A stretch of 64,000 nucleotides of DNA, from positions 86,735-150,734 of the forward strand of contig MWCT01000009.1 in the NCBI GenBank assembly GCA_002070185.1. Reading direction: 5' to 3'. Each line of letters opens with the position of its first letter. The stretch's first letter is position 1. The position numbers were made by a program, and so were the translations under genes. Shown one piece after another: positions 1 to 8,226 of the stretch. The DNA comes from a candidate division BRC1 bacterium ADurb.Bin183 (lineage in GTDB: Bacteria > Sumerlaeota > Sumerlaeia > MWCT01). The notes below the pieces were generated by a model that saw only the letters and a list, made by a program, of their open reading frames with translations, had not been told where the DNA came from and searched no databases.

Positions 1-954
1 GCAACGCAGGCAATTGATACGATGGCTTCCGTTTATGCCTATCCTAAAGCCCCCGGAAAACCCGGACTTCCCAAGTATGATTCAGCGGAACCTTTTCCGG
101 TTTGCATCTTCCAGCGCATGGTTGAACGCTGGGATGATTTCGACAACGTCACCTCCGGTATCAAATCTGTGGAAGGCGAATACGTTTCCGCGATGGGGAA
201 CATGCTCTGGGCGATGAACATGGTTGACTCCGCAAGATATCGCTACTGGATTGACCTCTTTACCCAGAAGCTGGAAGAGATTCAGATTAAAAACATAGCC
301 GATCCGCATTACGGCGGTTTCGCCTGCAACAAATATGGATGGGCTCCCGATGCTCAAGATGTTGGCTATGCGATGATGGGCTTGCGCAATGTCGGCGCCG
401 TTGACATTGGGCGGAAAGCCACTCAGTGGGCGGTCAATAATCAGATGACGACCGGAAATTTTACCGGCATGTGGTGGTCGTGGGAAGGCATGCCTCCCGT
501 TATGAAAAGCTATCAGGAAGGCAACGCCGAGTGTCTGCAGGGGCTCTTTGAAATTCAGGACGCCGAAAATAAACCATGGGTTTCCATCGTATCCGACCCT
601 GTCGGAGGATTTCAGAATCATGTCCCTGTGGCATTCAAAACATACGATTTAAACAGCCTGCCGGTTATTATCAAAGTCGAATGGTCTGAAGATGACGCGG
701 TTAACTGGCATGAGACCTCCAATATTCAAGGGGCAACAACGGGACTTTCCGCCAGCCCCGGGGGTCTGGAACATTCCATCATCTGGGTCTCCATTCGGGA
801 CATTGGGTTCATTGACAAAACCTGCAAGTTGCGCATCACGGCGCGCCGCATTTCTTCGCCCGATGGTTGGGGATCTCCTGCCGGCGTGACTGATTTTTTC
901 ACCGTCGTCAACTCCACAGTGCCAGTGGAACTCTCCGTTTTTGACGTAAAGTAA
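1..954 (+). CDS. 5'-truncated secreted protein with PVELSVF-type C-terminal tail
   Basis: The frame is already open at base 1 (it reads ATQAIDT before the first in-frame ATG at 22, which has no ribosome binding site), so the N-terminus lies outside the window. About 317 residues are visible. The first two thirds are rich in Trp, Tyr and Met and look helical, like an alpha/alpha-toroid of the kind seen in polysaccharide lyases and glycosidases. The last ~110 residues look like a beta-sandwich. The protein ends TVPVELSVFDVK, almost the same tail as the otherwise unrelated product of 7453-8112. A rho-independent terminator follows 24 bp after the stop. I do not recognise the family; a carbohydrate-active secreted enzyme is only an inference from fold impression and neighbours. 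Confidence 0.75.
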   Translation, partial: ATQAIDTMASVYAYPKAPGKPGLPKYDSAEPFPVCIFQRMVERWDDFDNVTSGIKSVEGEYVSAMGNMLWAMNMVDSARYRYWIDLFTQKLEEIQIKNIADPHYGGFACNKYGWAPDAQDVGYAMMGLRNVGAVDIGRKATQWAVNNQMTTGNFTGMWWSWEGMPPVMKSYQEGNAECLQGLFEIQDAENKPWVSIVSDPVGGFQNHVPVAFKTYDLNSLPVIIKVEWSEDDAVNWHETSNIQGATTGLSASPGGLEHSIIWVSIRDIGFIDKTCKLRITARRISSPDGWGSPAGVTDFFTVVNSTVPVELSVFDVK

Positions 955-977
955 CATCTTCCCGCAAGGTAAAAAAT

Positions 978-1013
978 AAACCGGAAAGAGCGGCAAGTTC
1001 TTTCCGGTTTTTT
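978..1013. terminator. bidirectional rho-independent terminator
   Basis: An AACCGGAAAGA arm pairs with TCTTTCCGGTT around a short loop. A T-run follows on the plus strand and an A-run precedes it, which becomes a T-run on the minus strand. It sits between the convergent genes ending at 954 and 1039 and can serve both. Confidence 0.85.
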
Positions 1014-1038
1014 ATTGGCATTATTTGGCGCGGAAAAA

Positions 1039-1992
1039 TTACAGCTTTGCGCCGTTCAAAATGAACATCACAATATCCGCCGCATCAATGATGCCGTCGC
1101 TGTTGAGATCCGCAATTTTGATTTGTTCCGGCGTAAGAGTTTCCCTGCCGGTAATGTGATTGACAACCATTTCAAAAGAAACCGGCGTTGGTGTAAGCGT
1201 CGGCGCCGGTGTAAAAGTTGGCGTGGGCGAGGCAGTCGAGGAAGGCGCGGGTGTCGGTGTCGGCGTAGGTGTCGGCGCCGGTGTTGAAGTCGGCGAAGGC
1301 ATCGGCGTAGAAGTCGGCGAAGGCATAGGAGTCTGCGTCGGCGTAGGCGTTGTTGTTGCAGTCGGGGAATGCGTTGGTTTCGGTGTCGGGGTTGGAGTTT
1401 CAATAAATCCGGGAACGGGGTTGGTGCTGGTGTAATCAAAAGTGGTATAAAGCTTAGCGGTCGGTCTGAGCACAATTGCATAATTAGGCGGAGCCTCGCC
1501 TATTTTCATAATATAAGGCGATGTGATCTTTTTGATAGTCTTGAATCTTATACGGCAAAGGGATGGATTGAAAAGGGTATTTATATTGTCAGTCATGGAC
1601 ACGATATCAATATATTGATTGGGAGGAAGTCCTTTTAGCGGCGAGACGAGGATGGGCGCCTTCAAATCCATGGCAAGAACCGGCGGGGAAAATTGGAGGT
1701 TGTTCGTATTTAAGTAAACACGAAAGGCAAAAGACTCAACAGGTCCGCTTACATTTTCCCTTAATTTCACATCAAAGGAAAAAACAGACCCCTCAGAGTA
1801 TGCATTGCCTTGAACGTTATCAGTATACATAACCGCAAACGGCGTTGCCATTGGATAAACTTCCCGGCTGTCAATCTTGGTTTCGGCTGACGCAGGCGTT
1901 TCGTCATAAATGCTCATGGCAAAACACGCGCCGGTTAAAATGACAATCATGAAAAAAAGGAAAACAGTATAGTAATAGGACAATTTATTCAT
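1039..1992 (-). CDS. secreted cohesin-like protein with Thr/Pro linker and C-terminal dockerin-like EF-hand
   Basis: The 317-residue product starts at ATG 1992, preceded by GGAAGGG eight bases upstream; the frame extends further up but without a better start. A signal peptide (residues ~1-27, long hydrophobic core) is followed by a ~125-residue beta-rich module with the layout of a cohesin (a SFDVKL strand, a SFAFRVYLN strand, an RIRFK strand). Then comes ~75 residues of TPTP-type linker. The C-terminus carries one calcium-loop-like dockerin half ([14 protein letters not shown]). It is a tandem paralogue of the gene at 2055-3470, 62 bp upstream on the same strand, so the two are probably co-transcribed. 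A cohesin-like module and a dockerin-like half in one chain is unusual. The fold call is from pattern only. Confidence 0.75.
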   Translation of the reverse strand: MNKLSYYYTVFLFFMIVILTGACFAMSIYDETPASAETKIDSREVYPMATPFAVMYTDNVQGNAYSEGSVFSFDVKLRENVSGPVESFAFRVYLNTNNLQFSPPVLAMDLKAPILVSPLKGLPPNQYIDIVSMTDNINTLFNPSLCRIRFKTIKKITSPYIMKIGEAPPNYAIVLRPTAKLYTTFDYTSTNPVPGFIETPTPTPKPTHSPTATTTPTPTQTPMPSPTSTPMPSPTSTPAPTPTPTPTPAPSSTASPTPTFTPAPTLTPTPVSFEMVVNHITGRETLTPEQIKIADLNSDGIIDAADIVMFILNGAKL

Positions 1993-2054
1993 TTGTGAGA
2001 ACCCTTCCCCAGAAAGATTTTGTAACCCTGCAAACAAAAAGCACGGAATTATCT

Positions 2055-3470
2055 TTAAAAAATAAATACCATGTCAATAGTTAAAACGAAAACGGACTTT
2101 AAAAATTTCCAATCGTGCTGAGAATTGCCGGACGATTCCCGCTTCATAATATGAACGATATCGGAAACGTCAATGATATTGTCCTGATTATCATCGGCGG
2201 CTTTTATTTCTTCAGGCGTTAACGGTTTCTGGTCCAAAAGATGTAAAACAATTTGCGAAATAGTTATGGGGATCGGCGTCGGTGTTGGCGTCGGTGTTGG
2301 TGTGGGAGTTGGAGTTGGCGTAGGCGTAGATGTTGGAGTAAGTGTGGGCGTCGGTGTTGGTGTAGATGTAGGCGATGGGGTCGCAGTTGGCGTCGGCGAT
2401 GATGTGGGAGTTGGTGTCGGTGTTGGTGTGGGCGTCGGCGTAGGAGTTGGCGTTTCAGTTGCTGTTGGGGTTGCAGTTTGTGTTGGCGTCGGCGATGATG
2501 TGGGAGTTGGTGTCGGTGTTGGTGTGGGAGTTGGTGTTGGAGTAAACGTAGGCGTAGATGTTGGAGTAAGCGTCGGCGTAGGTGTCGGTGTTGGTGTAGA
2601 TGTAGGCGATGGGGTCGCAGTTGGCGTCGGTGATACGGTGGGGCTGGGTGTTGGAGAGCGAGTGGGCGTCGGCGTCCGTGTGGATGTTTGAATGGGCGTC
2701 GGCGTCGGTGTGGGAGTAAATGAAGGCTTTGGCGTGCGCGTGGGATTTGGTGTCGGCGTCGGAGTTGGCGTGGGGGTTTTTGTAGGCGTTGGCGTTGGAG
2801 CCGGCGTTTTTGTAGGAGTCGGCGTCGGAGTAGGCGTAGGCGTTTTTGTAGGAATCGGCGTTGGCGTAGGCGTTGGTGTGTTTGTTTTCACAGGAACGGT
2901 GAACGATGTGTCAAAGATGGCGGGTATGGGAACATTATGCAAATCGAGGAGCGGGTCGTTTTTGGGTTCATAGGTTATTCTAATGGAATAAGGGGCAGTC
3001 GGGGCGACGCGTGTTTTGAAACGGAGTTTGCAAAGACCGGGGTTTAACAAGGTGTTACGGGCATTGGGCTGCGACATGACAAAAACATAATTATTGGGCG
3101 CCACGCCTTTGATGGGTCCATTATTCACGTTGGCATTGAGTTCGAGTTTTTGGGGGGGAGAAATAAACTCAAGGAGATTGTTATTGAAATAAACTCGGAA
3201 GGCAAAAGACATGACAGCGCCATAGACATTATCTTTCATGCGCACATCAACTGTAAAATTGGAATTAGCGGCAAAAGGATTGCCAACAAGGTTTGTTGTA
3301 TAAATAACAGCGCAGGGAGTTGGCGTGGCTGACGGCGTAGGAGTCGGCACGGTTTGGGTTGTCGTTTCATCGCCCGACCTGGTGTTGCTTGATTCAGCTC
3401 GGCGGGGATGGATTCCGATAATGACAATGCATACGGAGCAAACAACCAACAGTTTAATAAAAAGATTCAA
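2055..3470 (-). CDS. secreted cohesin-like protein with very long Thr/Pro linker and dockerin-like EF-hand
   Basis: The 471-residue product appears to start at TTG 3470; a strong AGGGGGA ribosome binding site lies ten bases upstream and the next residues form a signal peptide ([18 protein letters not shown]). A cohesin-like module (residues ~55-190, strands [15 protein letters not shown] and KLRFK) is followed by about 210 residues of TPTPTP linker, then one EF-hand-like dockerin half ([14 protein letters not shown]) and a hydrophobic last ~20 residues ([14 protein letters not shown]) that could be a membrane tail or a frame-end artefact. Its twin at 1039-1992 lies 62 bp downstream. The linker is coded by a 6-bp-period minisatellite, so its length may vary between strains. 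Confidence 0.75.
   Translation of the reverse strand: MNLFIKLLVVCSVCIVIIGIHPRRAESSNTRSGDETTTQTVPTPTPSATPTPCAVIYTTNLVGNPFAANSNFTVDVRMKDNVYGAVMSFAFRVYFNNNLLEFISPPQKLELNANVNNGPIKGVAPNNYVFVMSQPNARNTLLNPGLCKLRFKTRVAPTAPYSIRITYEPKNDPLLDLHNVPIPAIFDTSFTVPVKTNTPTPTPTPIPTKTPTPTPTPTPTKTPAPTPTPTKTPTPTPTPTPNPTRTPKPSFTPTPTPTPIQTSTRTPTPTRSPTPSPTVSPTPTATPSPTSTPTPTPTPTLTPTSTPTFTPTPTPTPTPTPTPTSSPTPTQTATPTATETPTPTPTPTPTPTPTPTSSPTPTATPSPTSTPTPTPTLTPTSTPTPTPTPTPTPTPTPTPIPITISQIVLHLLDQKPLTPEEIKAADDNQDNIIDVSDIVHIMKRESSGNSQHDWKFLKSVFVLTIDMVFIF
2269..2881. repeat. Thr-Pro coding minisatellite (hexamer period)
   Basis: About 610 bp of imperfect six-base units (plus strand GGCGT(C/T)/GG(T/A)GTT variants) code the Thr-Pro linker of the 2055-3470 gene on the minus strand. 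Similar shorter tracts code the linkers at ~1187-1400, 11041-11330 and 12427-12880. Such arrays change length by slippage and can be misassembled. Confidence 0.85.
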
Positions 3471-3635
3471 ACTAAAAAAATCCCCCTATAACTAAGTCTT
3501 GTATTTACTGAATGAGAAAATACATACATTTGGGCGCGCTATTCATGCAATCAAAAAAAAACATAAAAAAAACTAATTTTTTTCTTTACATCGGGAAAGG
3601 GGTGGAGGATAAAGAACCATGTTTGTCGTAAGAGG

Positions 3636-3727
3636 TGAAAAAACTCAGTTAAGGGAGTTTTTTCAGAACCTGTGTTTAAGCATGGGCTCAGGTAATTTTT
3701 CTTATACCCTCCATTGCACAGGGGTAT
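3636..3727 (+). promoter_or_regulatory. structured 5' leader with three hairpins
   Basis: Upstream of the beta-helix gene are three inverted repeats in a row: TGAAAAAACTC/GAGTTTTTTCA (3636-3665, a perfect 11-bp stem), ACCTG/CAGGT (3668-3694) and ATACCC/GGGTAT (3704-3727), then the AAGGAG ribosome binding site. I cannot match it to a known riboswitch class. The rest of the divergent 3471-3757 spacer is AT-rich, with no promoter I would defend. Confidence 0.35.
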
Positions 3728-3757
3728 AGAAACAAAAAGGGAAAAAGGAGAAAAGAG

Positions 3758-5443
3758 ATGAAAGAAAAATGCTTCATTCCGGTAATTGTTTGTGCCTTGC
3801 TTCTTTGTGTATCCGGGCTCTTTGCGGCAACGCTAAACGTCGGTGCGGGCAAGCCGTATGCCACTATCTCGGCAGCCCTTGCGGATGCTGGGGTAGGGGA
3901 CACGATTATAGTTGACCCCGGAACGTATGCAGAAGCCATTAAAGTGACCAAGCCGGGGATCAAGATTTATGGACCCAACAGGGACGTTGAGCCTTATACT
4001 CAAAACAGAGGTCCTGAGGCGGTTATCGTTCACACAACCCCCCCCGCTACGGTTATGGTGGACCTTGGCGCTGGCGCCACAGCAGCTGGCGTGGAGTTCA
4101 ACGGTTTCAAGATTGACGGCGAAAACAAAGCCATTCAAACAGGCAAAACCGCTGCCCAGGCGGGTAGCGACGATATCTTTGCCTATAACATCGTCACCAA
4201 TTTTGACGGCAAAGGCGTGGGCGGCGGCGGTCCAAATTGCCAGATTGCCCACAACCTTGTTACCAACATCATAAACCTCTCCGGCACCGGCGGCAACACG
4301 GGTATCCATACAAGCACCGGCGGCACTGCGGGCGCTACACTAAAGATTATCTATAACACCCTCATCAACATCAACTATGCCGGCATACAGCCTGGCAACC
4401 AATCGTATTATGACGTTATGGGCAACAATATTCAGAACACGGGACGCCACGGCATTAACATCGGCAGCAACAGTAGGTTTGTGCGTGTAATCGGCAACCG
4501 CATAGCGAACGTCAACTATCAGGATAACCGTACGGATGAAGATACCGGTGGAATTCGTGCTTATTGCAATCCGCCGTTCATCAATAGCGATATTGAAATC
4601 GCTTATAACACCGTTGAAAACGCCATGAACGGTCTCCATTTCCGCGGCAGTATGTGCGACGAGACTCGCGACGAGTGGAACGGCGTGGACGGATGCAATC
4701 CGTTTAGCGCCGGTGGCTGCACTTATCCCGGGGTTCTCAAAGGCGAGTATCAGCATCCTATGGGCATTCCGCCAAACATGACCGTTCATGACAACAACTT
4801 CATCAACTGCCTCAACTGGGGTATAAACGCCTTCCGTCCGATTCAGCCCGGCGATTGCGGCTATACGGATCCTCCGGTTGTTCTGGACGCCCAGAATAAC
4901 TACATAGAGGGTAACATAAACGGCGATGTTTCCACAACTGTGACCCAGAATAACAACCCAGCTGCATCCATCATCCTTGGCGATTCCGACGGCGACGGCA
5001 TTGATGATTGGGAAGAGATTTATATTTATGGCACGGATCCCAACGATGCGGATCAGGACAATGACGGCGTTCTTGACGGCGTTCAGCTGAAGTTGGGCGG
5101 GGATCCCAAGAATGGCACGCCTGCTCCTGGTCCTGTTCCGGGTCCTGGGGATAGCGACGGCGACGGCTATTATGATTGGTATGAAGCCCTTGTTGGCACA
5201 TCTTGGACGGATAAGAACGACTATCCGAAGCTTGGCGATATCAACAAAAACGGTGTAATAGATAACGGCGACGCTGCCATCGTTTACAACTTTGTTTTGG
5301 GCAAAATCGAGGGGTTTGGATTTGACCCCGACCGCATGGATGTCAATCAAGACGGCGTTGTGAACAACCTTGATGCCAACATCCTCTTCAACAAGTTCCT
5401 TGGCATCGCAGGCTATGGCATTCTCCCATACCGGCTGCCCTAA
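3758..5443 (+). CDS. secreted right-handed beta-helix protein with TSP3-like and dockerin modules, copy 1
   Basis: The 561-residue product has an AAGGAG site seven bases before ATG. A signal peptide (residues 1-~23, ending GLFAA) is followed by a parallel beta-helix region (residues ~25-400; turns such as NNFIN, ANRIANV, NTLININYAG), like Right-handed beta-helix/DUF1565-type surface proteins. Asp-rich calcium loops of thrombospondin type 3 style (DSDGDGIDD, DQDNDGVLD; ~408-490) come next, then a two-part type I dockerin (GDINKNGVIDNGD ~493 and DVNQDGVVNNLD ~527). From codon 22 the DNA is the same as copy 2 (5678-7360) apart from one G/A difference near the end, while the signal peptides differ. 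Likely a cell-surface or matrix protein binding a cohesin-like partner; substrate unknown. Confidence 0.9.
   Translation: MKEKCFIPVIVCALLLCVSGLFAATLNVGAGKPYATISAALADAGVGDTIIVDPGTYAEAIKVTKPGIKIYGPNRDVEPYTQNRGPEAVIVHTTPPATVMVDLGAGATAAGVEFNGFKIDGENKAIQTGKTAAQAGSDDIFAYNIVTNFDGKGVGGGGPNCQIAHNLVTNIINLSGTGGNTGIHTSTGGTAGATLKIIYNTLININYAGIQPGNQSYYDVMGNNIQNTGRHGINIGSNSRFVRVIGNRIANVNYQDNRTDEDTGGIRAYCNPPFINSDIEIAYNTVENAMNGLHFRGSMCDETRDEWNGVDGCNPFSAGGCTYPGVLKGEYQHPMGIPPNMTVHDNNFINCLNWGINAFRPIQPGDCGYTDPPVVLDAQNNYIEGNINGDVSTTVTQNNNPAASIILGDSDGDGIDDWEEIYIYGTDPNDADQDNDGVLDGVQLKLGGDPKNGTPAPGPVPGPGDSDGDGYYDWYEALVGTSWTDKNDYPKLGDINKNGVIDNGDAAIVYNFVLGKIEGFGFDPDRMDVNQDGVVNNLDANILFNKFLGIAGYGILPYRLP
3821..5435 (+). 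repeat. 1,615-bp direct repeat, copy A
   Basis: Line-by-line comparison with 5741-7355 (offset 1,920) shows identity except G5417 versus A7337. The block begins exactly at the end of the signal-peptide coding part and stops a few bases before the stop codon. Flanking sequence on both sides is unrelated. Confidence 0.95.
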
Positions 5444-5464
5444 ATTAAATAAGCCGGTTTTTTT
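5430..5464 (+). terminator. probable terminator overlapping the stop codon of beta-helix copy 1
   Basis: ACCGGC (5430-5435) can pair with GCCGGT (5453-5458), followed by a run of seven Ts. The six-bp stem has a long loop, so strength is uncertain. Confidence 0.5.
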
Positions 5465-5519
5465 GGTGTTTGATAGTTTTGCATTTTTTAAAAAGATGTT
5501 CATCATCGAAAGGGGGTGG

Positions 5520-5651
5520 TGAGAATCCTCTGACGCCGGCGCCCGCCATGGGATAAGGCGTAAAGGTCAGCGGCAAATTCCGACCATGCCCATAGCGGCT
5601 TACCGGTTACCCGCGCCTGAGTTAGCAATACCCTTAAATTAATTGAGGGTA
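5520..5651 (+). promoter_or_regulatory. GC-rich structured leader of beta-helix copy 2
   Basis: The 234-bp spacer is more GC-rich than other spacers and has nested complementary segments: GGCGC/GCGCC, ATGGG/CCCAT, GGTC/GACC, then a palindromic ACCCT/AGGGT hairpin (5631-5651) just before the ribosome binding site. It resembles a riboswitch or attenuator layout, but I compared it with c-di-GMP-I, c-di-AMP and cobalamin consensus cores from memory and none fits well. Confidence 0.3.
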
Positions 5652-5677
5652 AAAAATAAGGTAAAAGGAGTATTAAA

Positions 5678-7360
5678 ATGAGAGGAAAAGGATTCCTTAC
5701 GGCGATTGTGCTCGTCTTAATTGCCTGCACAACGGGCTTATTTGCGGCAACGCTAAACGTCGGTGCGGGCAAGCCGTATGCCACTATCTCGGCAGCCCTT
5801 GCGGATGCTGGGGTAGGGGACACGATTATAGTTGACCCCGGAACGTATGCAGAAGCCATTAAAGTGACCAAGCCGGGGATCAAGATTTATGGACCCAACA
5901 GGGACGTTGAGCCTTATACTCAAAACAGAGGTCCTGAGGCGGTTATCGTTCACACAACCCCCCCCGCTACGGTTATGGTGGACCTTGGCGCTGGCGCCAC
6001 AGCAGCTGGCGTGGAGTTCAACGGTTTCAAGATTGACGGCGAAAACAAAGCCATTCAAACAGGCAAAACCGCTGCCCAGGCGGGTAGCGACGATATCTTT
6101 GCCTATAACATCGTCACCAATTTTGACGGCAAAGGCGTGGGCGGCGGCGGTCCAAATTGCCAGATTGCCCACAACCTTGTTACCAACATCATAAACCTCT
6201 CCGGCACCGGCGGCAACACGGGTATCCATACAAGCACCGGCGGCACTGCGGGCGCTACACTAAAGATTATCTATAACACCCTCATCAACATCAACTATGC
6301 CGGCATACAGCCTGGCAACCAATCGTATTATGACGTTATGGGCAACAATATTCAGAACACGGGACGCCACGGCATTAACATCGGCAGCAACAGTAGGTTT
6401 GTGCGTGTAATCGGCAACCGCATAGCGAACGTCAACTATCAGGATAACCGTACGGATGAAGATACCGGTGGAATTCGTGCTTATTGCAATCCGCCGTTCA
6501 TCAATAGCGATATTGAAATCGCTTATAACACCGTTGAAAACGCCATGAACGGTCTCCATTTCCGCGGCAGTATGTGCGACGAGACTCGCGACGAGTGGAA
6601 CGGCGTGGACGGATGCAATCCGTTTAGCGCCGGTGGCTGCACTTATCCCGGGGTTCTCAAAGGCGAGTATCAGCATCCTATGGGCATTCCGCCAAACATG
6701 ACCGTTCATGACAACAACTTCATCAACTGCCTCAACTGGGGTATAAACGCCTTCCGTCCGATTCAGCCCGGCGATTGCGGCTATACGGATCCTCCGGTTG
6801 TTCTGGACGCCCAGAATAACTACATAGAGGGTAACATAAACGGCGATGTTTCCACAACTGTGACCCAGAATAACAACCCAGCTGCATCCATCATCCTTGG
6901 CGATTCCGACGGCGACGGCATTGATGATTGGGAAGAGATTTATATTTATGGCACGGATCCCAACGATGCGGATCAGGACAATGACGGCGTTCTTGACGGC
7001 GTTCAGCTGAAGTTGGGCGGGGATCCCAAGAATGGCACGCCTGCTCCTGGTCCTGTTCCGGGTCCTGGGGATAGCGACGGCGACGGCTATTATGATTGGT
7101 ATGAAGCCCTTGTTGGCACATCTTGGACGGATAAGAACGACTATCCGAAGCTTGGCGATATCAACAAAAACGGTGTAATAGATAACGGCGACGCTGCCAT
7201 CGTTTACAACTTTGTTTTGGGCAAAATCGAGGGGTTTGGATTTGACCCCGACCGCATGGATGTCAATCAAGACGGCGTTGTGAACAACCTTGATGCCAAC
7301 ATCCTCTTCAACAAGTTCCTTGGCATCGCAGGCTATAGCATTCTCCCATACCGGCCTTAG
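5678..7360 (+). CDS. secreted right-handed beta-helix protein with TSP3-like and dockerin modules, copy 2
   Basis: The 560-residue product follows an AAAGGAG site. Its signal peptide (MRGKGFLTAIVLVLIACTTG) differs from copy 1 at DNA and protein level, but from LFAATLNVG onward the protein is the same as copy 1 except Gly to Ser in the last eleven residues and a different end (PYRP against PYRLP). Domains are as in copy 1: beta-helix, TSP3-like calcium loops, two-part dockerin. Exact identity over 1.6 kb with diverged leader and flanks suggests recent gene conversion or a cassette-like duplication that kept separate expression and export signals. Misassembly of a metagenomic repeat is the main alternative. 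Confidence 0.9.
   Translation: MRGKGFLTAIVLVLIACTTGLFAATLNVGAGKPYATISAALADAGVGDTIIVDPGTYAEAIKVTKPGIKIYGPNRDVEPYTQNRGPEAVIVHTTPPATVMVDLGAGATAAGVEFNGFKIDGENKAIQTGKTAAQAGSDDIFAYNIVTNFDGKGVGGGGPNCQIAHNLVTNIINLSGTGGNTGIHTSTGGTAGATLKIIYNTLININYAGIQPGNQSYYDVMGNNIQNTGRHGINIGSNSRFVRVIGNRIANVNYQDNRTDEDTGGIRAYCNPPFINSDIEIAYNTVENAMNGLHFRGSMCDETRDEWNGVDGCNPFSAGGCTYPGVLKGEYQHPMGIPPNMTVHDNNFINCLNWGINAFRPIQPGDCGYTDPPVVLDAQNNYIEGNINGDVSTTVTQNNNPAASIILGDSDGDGIDDWEEIYIYGTDPNDADQDNDGVLDGVQLKLGGDPKNGTPAPGPVPGPGDSDGDGYYDWYEALVGTSWTDKNDYPKLGDINKNGVIDNGDAAIVYNFVLGKIEGFGFDPDRMDVNQDGVVNNLDANILFNKFLGIAGYSILPYRP
5741..7355 (+). repeat. 1,615-bp direct repeat, copy B
   Basis: Second copy of the block at 3821-5435, one substitution apart. 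See the finding on concerted evolution. Confidence 0.95.
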
Positions 7361-7452
7361 GCGGTGAATCCTCGGTATCCTGTTTTTATGACATTGAGCC
7401 AAATGGGGAAAAGGCATAAAAAGCAGGAAGTATTGAAGCACAGGAGGATATT

Positions 7453-8112
7453 ATGAAAGACAGAGTCAGTACATTGTTGTTAATAACAGCAATGCTCCTT
7501 TTTTCGGCGATGTATGCATCTGCCGCGACAATACCGACTCTGACAACAGAAATCGTTAGCGGAAACCCGACTTGGGCTGGCGCGAAATTCAGCGTTGATG
7601 TCAAAATTGTCAACCCTACGACGAAAATACCCTGCAGCGCATTGACGAGGGTTTACTGGAGCCTTCCCGCATACGTTGACCTTGATATTGCCAAAACCAT
7701 AGAGGGAAATACCAACGGTGTGTGGGGTTTAAATGAGAAGGCTTTGGGACCTATCGTTATAGGCGAGAAGATTCCTATAGGCGGCGGCTGGGTATATCGT
7801 GATATTGGAACGTTTGGCAACGTGGATAACACGGAGACAAATCCTATTGCCTTCACGCTTCATTTCAAAATCGACGATAATATTCCGATGGGCGTCGAAT
7901 ATTCTGTCCTTGTCGGAGAAACAACAATACTTGGCGCCATCACCATTGGCGAGGTGAAGATAACATTGGTAGATCTCGGCGATGGGTTGGTTTTTGAAAT
8001 CAAGGAAATCGTCGAGATGAGCGAAGGACATGACTTCAGCTCAGATGAAACAGCCGTTATCCAGATTTCGGGAACCGTTCCAGTAGAATTATCTGTTTTC
8101 AGTGTCGAGTAA
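7453..8112 (+). CDS. small secreted cohesin-like beta-sandwich protein with PVELSVF tail
   Basis: The 219-residue product starts at ATG 7453 behind CAGGAGG. A signal peptide (residues 1-~25, ending ASAA) leads into a single beta-rich module that opens with TEIVSGNPTWAGAKFSVDV, the same opening pattern as the repeats of the next gene ([18 protein letters not shown]). It ends GTVPVELSVFSVE, matching the tail of the truncated protein at 1-954 while the codons differ, so the tail is conserved at protein level. The gene lies 92 bp after beta-helix copy 2 and is followed by a strong hairpin. Inferred role: a surface structural or adaptor protein of the island. No enzymatic motif is visible. Confidence 0.8.
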   Translation: MKDRVSTLLLITAMLLFSAMYASAATIPTLTTEIVSGNPTWAGAKFSVDVKIVNPTTKIPCSALTRVYWSLPAYVDLDIAKTIEGNTNGVWGLNEKALGPIVIGEKIPIGGGWVYRDIGTFGNVDNTETNPIAFTLHFKIDDNIPMGVEYSVLVGETTILGAITIGEVKITLVDLGDGLVFEIKEIVEMSEGHDFSSDETAVIQISGTVPVELSVFSVE

Positions 8113-8122
8113 ATGTTTATTT

Positions 8123-8156
8123 GGCTGGGGGGGAACAAATTCCCCCCGGCCCTTTC
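8123..8156 (+). terminator. strong GC hairpin after the 7453 gene
   Basis: GGCTGGGGGG pairs with CCCCCCGGCC around AACAAATT, a ten-bp stem, followed by only a short CTTTC. It is likely a terminator or mRNA stabiliser between this gene and the 8227 gene. Confidence 0.65.
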
Positions 8157-8226
8157 ATCCGGATGTTGGACAAGGTGTTGCCCAATCTCTGGATGTGAGG
8201 GCTAAATAAATATGAGGAGGAAAACA

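Noticed and set aside
2269..2881. Possible CRISPR array
   Set aside because: Units are six bases with no unique spacers; they code a Thr-Pro linker.
2266..2973. Poly-(Val-Gly) open frames on the plus strand
   Set aside because: Reverse reading of the Thr-Pro minisatellite, no stop codons simply because of the hexamer repeat.
4340..5506. 388-codon open frame antisense to beta-helix copy 1 (and its twin at 6260-7441)
   Set aside because: Shadow of a real gene: no ribosome site, Ile/Val/Asn-heavy nonsense composition, and it exists twice only because the DNA block is duplicated.
5520..5651. c-di-GMP-I riboswitch before beta-helix copy 2
   Set aside because: A TAGCGG...TTACCG segment recalls part of the consensus, but the GGGCAAACC and ACGCAAAGC cores are absent.
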